DNA of 64,000 nucleotides from Flavobacterium araucananum. GTDB lineage: Bacteria > Bacteroidota > Bacteroidia > Flavobacteriales > Flavobacteriaceae. Shown here piece by piece: positions 60,631-64,000 of this stretch. Under the pieces are notes generated by a model, which saw only the letters and a list, made by a program, of their open reading frames with translations, made no database searches and was not told the origin of the DNA. The first letter of the stretch is position 1, and each line of letters opens with the position of its first letter. The translations under genes were made by a program, and so were the position numbers. Location of the stretch: positions 148,701 through 212,700 of the forward strand of contig NZ_MUGS01000006.1 in assembly GCF_002222055.1 (NCBI RefSeq), given 5' to 3'.

Positions 60631-61989
60631 ATGAAAGATCATAGAAACGAATTTGCCGATTTGAAAAGTGGAACTATTATATGTTTCAAGATTTCTATGG
60701 TCTTTACAGTAATATTCTCTGCTTTTTTAGGTGCGGATTTAAATGTAAAAAATGTTGTTCTTACGTTTCTTTTAAGCTGTCTTTATTCGTTTGGACTTGG
60801 TTTTGGAAATGGTTTTATCAGCGTTCTTCTGGATAAAAAATGGGATTGGCTGGAACACACTAACCTAAGAGTGTATTACGGGATTTTGGTGACTATTTTA
60901 TATACAGTTCCGGCTGTTTTAGGAATTAACTATATCATTTTTGTAGTGGTACAGGATCTTCCTCTGGATAAGTTTTTTAGTAGCAGAATGATCTGGAATC
61001 ATTTCTTTTATATTATTTTATCTCTTGGGGTTTCTACTTTCATGCAAGCCAGAAGTTTTATGGTAAAGTGGAAACAAGCTTCGAAATTTGAAATAACACA
61101 ACAAAAGATTATTGCGGGAACGGCAAATGCTAAATTCGAAAGTTTAAAAAATCAAATAGATCCACATTTTCTTTTCAATAGTTTGAATGTTTTAAGCTCT
61201 TTAATTGAAGAAAATCCGGATAATGCGCAACGATTTACGACCTCATTATCTAAAATTTATCGGTACGTTTTAGAGCAAAAAGATAAAGAACTCGTTTCGG
61301 TTGAAGATGAATTATCGTTTGCAAAAACCTATATGAATTTGCTGAAAATGCGTTTCGAAAATAGTTTGTTTTACGAATTGCCAACAACCAATATCAACCC
61401 GGATGCAAAAGTGGTTCCGTTATCACTACAACTTTTGCTTGAGAATACAGTAAAACACAATGTAGTAAGTGAACAGAAACCATTGCATATCAGGATTTTT
61501 ATTGATAAAGATTATCTGGCGATACAAAACGATTTTCAGAAAAAAGAAGTTTTGCAGGACAGGCAAGGGGTAGGTTTACAAAATATTGTAAATCGATACG
61601 GAATCATTACCAACAGAAAAGTACTGATCGAACAAAATGAGAAAAATTTTACTGTCAAAATTCCAATTTTAACCAAACAAGTTACAGTCATGGAAACAAG
61701 TGTAGAATATAGCGATGAAAATAAAGCCTATTTCAGAGCTAAAAAAAGAGTAGAAGAATTAAAAGGATTTTATGCTAATATAATATCGTATTGCTGTGTA
61801 ATTCCGTTTTTAATATTTATTAATTTGAGATTCTCACCGGGATTTCAATGGTTTTGGTTTTCGGCTTTAGGCTGGGGATTTGGAATTACGATGCACGCTT
61901 TTAAAGTTTTTGGTTACAGCTCAGATTGGGAAGAACGAAAAATAAGAGAGATTCTGGAAAGAGATAAAAACAAGCAAACCTGGAAATAA
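60631..61989 (+). CDS. LytS-type histidine kinase with C-terminal 2TM module
   Basis: 452 residues. Four membrane helices (about 19-37, 42-67, 81-107, 121-143), then the His_kinase domain with His179 in NQIDPHFLFNSLN and Asn272 in LLLENTVKHN, and a GVGLQNIVNRYG ATP-lid motif. The unusual part is the tail (365-452): AYFRAKKRVEELKGFYANI and HAFKVFGYSSDWEERKI form a 2TM domain with two more helices. Three more genes encode the same module downstream, then a LytTR regulator. Confidence 0.92.
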   Translation: MKDHRNEFADLKSGTIICFKISMVFTVIFSAFLGADLNVKNVVLTFLLSCLYSFGLGFGNGFISVLLDKKWDWLEHTNLRVYYGILVTILYTVPAVLGINYIIFVVVQDLPLDKFFSSRMIWNHFFYIILSLGVSTFMQARSFMVKWKQASKFEITQQKIIAGTANAKFESLKNQIDPHFLFNSLNVLSSLIEENPDNAQRFTTSLSKIYRYVLEQKDKELVSVEDELSFAKTYMNLLKMRFENSLFYELPTTNINPDAKVVPLSLQLLLENTVKHNVVSEQKPLHIRIFIDKDYLAIQNDFQKKEVLQDRQGVGLQNIVNRYGIITNRKVLIEQNEKNFTVKIPILTKQVTVMETSVEYSDENKAYFRAKKRVEELKGFYANIISYCCVIPFLIFINLRFSPGFQWFWFSALGWGFGITMHAFKVFGYSSDWEERKIREILERDKNKQTWK

Positions 61990-61991
61990 TT

Positions 61992-62321
61992 ATGGAAACA
62001 AATTATAACAATGATCCGGAAGAATTTGAGTTGCAAAAAAGAGCAGGTAAAAAAGTAGTCAAACTTAAAGCGTTTTATACACACGCATTTATTTATGTTG
62101 CAGGATTGATTCTTTTTGTTGTGAAAGAATACGCAGGATTACATCTGAATTTCTTTCCGCTAAGATATTTAAATCCTTTTGTAATGGTAATCTGGACAAC
62201 CGCATTTTTAGTTTCTGCGGTAGATTTATTCGCTTCTTTTAAAATTTTTGGAGAAGAATGGGAAGAAAGTAAGCTGAACAGCCTCTTGGAGAAAAAAACA
62301 AAAAAACAAAAATGGGAGTAA
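61992..62321 (+). CDS. 2TM domain protein
   Basis: 109 residues: short charged N-terminus, two helices (about 32-48 and 63-83), and a charged tail with FGEEWEESKLNSLLEKKTKK. It is the same module as the kinase C-terminus (KLKAFYTHAFIYVAGL). Two bp after the kinase stop, so translationally coupled. Possibly a membrane partner that binds the kinase (inference). Confidence 0.9.
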   Translation: METNYNNDPEEFELQKRAGKKVVKLKAFYTHAFIYVAGLILFVVKEYAGLHLNFFPLRYLNPFVMVIWTTAFLVSAVDLFASFKIFGEEWEESKLNSLLEKKTKKQKWE

Positions 62322-62323
62322 TC

Positions 62324-62629
62324 ATGGAAGTAAATTTAAATGAAGAGGATAAATATTACCTGGCAAAAAAGAAGGTAGAGAACATTAAAGGATTTTATGG
62401 AAATCTGACTTCTTTTTTATTAGTGAATGCAATTTTGATTTTTATCAATTTGTATACATCACCGGATCATTTATGGTTTTATTGGCCTTTGATGTGGTGG
62501 GGATTTGGAGTTGTATTTCATGGACTTAAGGTATTTGAAGTATTTCCGGTTTTAGGAAAAGACTGGGAAGAAAGAAAGATCAAAGAATTGATGGAAAAGG
62601 AAAAAGAAGGTAAAAATAAATGGCAATAA
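62324..62629 (+). CDS. 2TM domain protein
   Basis: 101 residues from the Met at 62324; the Met at 62312 would overlap the previous gene, while 62324 keeps the 2-bp spacing seen before. Contains KKVENIKGFYGNLTSFLLVN, helices at about 31-47 and 57-73 with FYWPLMWWGFGVVFHGLKVF, and KDWEERKIKELMEK. It is closest in pattern to the kinase tail. Confidence 0.9.
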   Translation: MEVNLNEEDKYYLAKKKVENIKGFYGNLTSFLLVNAILIFINLYTSPDHLWFYWPLMWWGFGVVFHGLKVFEVFPVLGKDWEERKIKELMEKEKEGKNKWQ

Positions 62630-62645
62630 ATTAAATAGAATTAAT

Positions 62646-63014
62646 ATGGGAAGATATAGAAGATATATGTACGAAGAGCAAGCGCAAAAGGTTAGTACAG
62701 ACGAAAGTTATAATATTGCGTATAGAAAAGTAAAGAGAATTAAAGGTTTTTATTCGCATTTAAGAGTTTATCTTATTGTGAATGTAATTATCATTATTTC
62801 GAGTTTGAATAAAAACTTTGTGGGGAATCATTTTGAAGTGAGAGGTTTTCAGGATTTTGAAATCTATTCGACAGCATTTTATTGGGGAATAGCAGTGCTG
62901 ATACATGCATTTTCAGTATTTGGACCTAATATTTTTTTTAGCAGAGATTGGGAACAAAAGAAAATTCAGCAATACATGGATAAAGATGCACAGAATAAAA
63001 ATAAATGGGAGTAA
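62646..63014 (+). CDS. 2TM domain protein
   Basis: 122 residues. It starts with basic/aromatic MGRYRRYMYEEQAQK, then AYRKVKRIKGFYSHLRVYLIVN, two helices with a longer loop (about 60-75), FYWGIAVLIHAFSVFGPN and RDWEQKKIQQYM. It is the third free copy of the module and 36 bp before the LytTR regulator. Confidence 0.9.
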   Translation: MGRYRRYMYEEQAQKVSTDESYNIAYRKVKRIKGFYSHLRVYLIVNVIIIISSLNKNFVGNHFEVRGFQDFEIYSTAFYWGIAVLIHAFSVFGPNIFFSRDWEQKKIQQYMDKDAQNKNKWE

Positions 63015-63050
63015 TTTAGACTAAATTTTTAAATTTTTGCATCGTATTAA

Positions 63051-63818
63051 ATGACCACATTAATTATAGAAGACGAAAAACCAGCAGCGAGACTCTTACA
63101 ACGAAAACTCGAAAAACTAGATATTGCTGTAGAAACCATGTTGCACTCTGTAGAAGAATCAATTCACTGGTTTACCAATAATCAACATCCGGATTTAATT
63201 TTTCTTGATATTCAGTTATCAGACGGTTTGTCGTTTGAAATTTTCGAAAAAATAAATATTCAGAGTGCTATTATTTTTACAACAGCTTATGACGAATATG
63301 CTTTAAAAGCCTTTAAACTAAATAGTATCGACTATCTTTTAAAACCTATTGATGAAGATGACTTAGAAATAGCGGTGACAAAATTTAAAGCCAGAATACC
63401 AAAAGCAGATTCCGTAAATCAAAACCTTCAGGTCGATTTTGAGCAAATACGCCAAATGCTGTCAAATCCTTTCGAGAAGAATTATAAAAAACGATTTACA
63501 GTTAAAATCGGACAACACTTAAAAGTAATTATGACTGATGAAATCGAATGTTTTTTTAGTGAAAACAAAGGGACCTACATTCATACTTTTGATAATCGAA
63601 ACTATTTAATCGATTCGACTTTAGAAGTTCTCGAACAAGAATTAGATATGAAAGATTTCTTTAGGGTAAGCAGGAAATTTATTGTTCCGCTTACGGCAAT
63701 AAAAGAAATTCAGGTTTATACCAATTCCCGCCTTAAAGTAATTTTACCTACTTATAAAGAAGATGAGGTAATTGTAAGCCGTGAAAAAGTACAAGATTTT
63801 AAAAATTGGTTAGGTTAA
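63051..63818 (+). CDS. LytTR-family response regulator
   Basis: 255 residues. Receiver domain 1-120 with acidic IIEDEKP, phospho-Asp53 (LIFLDIQLSDG), Thr at FTTAYDEYALKAF and Lys in YLLKPID. The LytTR DNA-binding domain (about 148-255) has RFTVKIGQHLKVIMTDEIEC, FFSENKGTYIH and FFRVSRKFIVPLTAIKEI. It would be phosphorylated by the LytS-like kinase encoded upstream. Targets unknown. Confidence 0.94.
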   Translation: MTTLIIEDEKPAARLLQRKLEKLDIAVETMLHSVEESIHWFTNNQHPDLIFLDIQLSDGLSFEIFEKINIQSAIIFTTAYDEYALKAFKLNSIDYLLKPIDEDDLEIAVTKFKARIPKADSVNQNLQVDFEQIRQMLSNPFEKNYKKRFTVKIGQHLKVIMTDEIECFFSENKGTYIHTFDNRNYLIDSTLEVLEQELDMKDFFRVSRKFIVPLTAIKEIQVYTNSRLKVILPTYKEDEVIVSREKVQDFKNWLG

Positions 63819-63823
63819 AAAAT

Positions 63824-63853
63824 AAAAAAATCCTTCAAACGAAGGATTTTTTT
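63824..63853. terminator. Bidirectional terminator between convergent genes
   Basis: AAAAAAATCCTTC and GAAGGATTTTTTT form a perfect 13-bp stem around AAAC, with U-rich ends on both strands. Confidence 0.93.
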
Positions 63854-63869
63854 ATGGTATGATTTTTTA

Positions 63870-64000
63870 TTACTTGCTCAATCGATGCAAGGTAAAAGTC
63901 ATGGCGCTTAAAAGAAAGAAAGCCATAATTTGATGAATTAAACCTAAAGCCAAGGGAACACTGTATAAAAGTGTAAAAACACCTAATGCAAATTGGATAA
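63870..64000 (-). CDS. ctaA: C-terminal end of probable heme A synthase (CtaA/COX15)
   Basis: Only the last 43 residues are visible: IQFALGVFTLLYSVPLALGL, then a helix starting IHQIMAFFLLSAM and ending TFTLHRLSK. The two membrane helices with His in LGLIHQ and a His near the end are the pattern of the last two helices of COX15/CtaA, which turns heme O into heme A. The N-terminus lies beyond the window edge. Confidence 0.72.
   Translation of the reverse strand, partial: IQFALGVFTLLYSVPLALGLIHQIMAFFLLSAMTFTLHRLSK

Noticed and set aside
62312-62323. ATG overlapping the end of the first 2TM gene
   Set aside because: The ATG at 62324 keeps the 2-bp spacing used in this operon and the family start.

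Overview
The window looks like chromosome of a Flavobacterium-type member of the Bacteroidota. Evidence seen directly: low G+C; AT-rich start regions without a clear Shine-Dalgarno; several promoters with the Bacteroidota -7 motif TAnnTTTG; SusC/SusD pairs; type IX secretion (T9SS) sorting domains; and many lipoproteins. No insertion sequence, phage module or CRISPR array was seen.

Layout. (1) 1-19.5 kb: a (galacto)mannan utilization locus. A leftward unit encodes a GH26 mannanase, a GPH-type sugar symporter, a GH130 mannosylglucose phosphorylase, a mannobiose/cellobiose 2-epimerase, a stand-alone carbohydrate-binding-like protein, a second GH26, a GH5_7 mannanase and a GH97 enzyme cut by the window edge. 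A divergent AraC regulator is followed by susC, susD, a surface glycan-binding lipoprotein, a GH27 alpha-galactosidase and a GH5_2-like endoglycanase. Mannan would be cut outside, imported by SusCD, trimmed to mannobiose, taken up, epimerised to mannosyl-glucose and phosphorolysed to mannose-1-phosphate plus glucose. (2) 20-31 kb: porin, amidase, rimO, a frameshifted T9SS cargo gene bracketed by a duplicated terminator, a FadL-like porin, a low-complexity lipoprotein, proS, three tRNA-Glu genes, rpsT. (3) 31-41.8 kb: a two-component pair, typA, a T9SS type B surface protein, an ABC-2 exporter, a protein with aminoglycoside-kinase-like motifs, a propeller-like lipoprotein. (4) 41.9-49.2 kb: the most unusual block. 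It holds a 1244-residue protein combining a metallophosphoesterase, a kinase-like domain and an Omp85-type barrel, divergent by 26 bp from an HD-hydrolase fused to a Pycsar-effector (PycTM) membrane domain, then a large GAF protein. (5) 49.4-56.8 kb: SDR/TetR pair with matching operators, NdpA, a four-helix-bundle gene between inverted repeat arms, a pRiA4b-Orf3-like protein, HPP and ClC membrane proteins, VOC, acetyltransferase, DinB. (6) 56.9-64 kb: TonB receptor, DUF2141 and TPR-like proteins, then a LytS/LytTR system with four 2TM modules, and the end of a probable heme A synthase.

The intergenic spaces carry several families of interspersed inverted repeats. One family conserves its flanks while its stem sequence changes in a paired way, which suggests a structured RNA. 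All functional calls come from reading the sequence; no database search was run.
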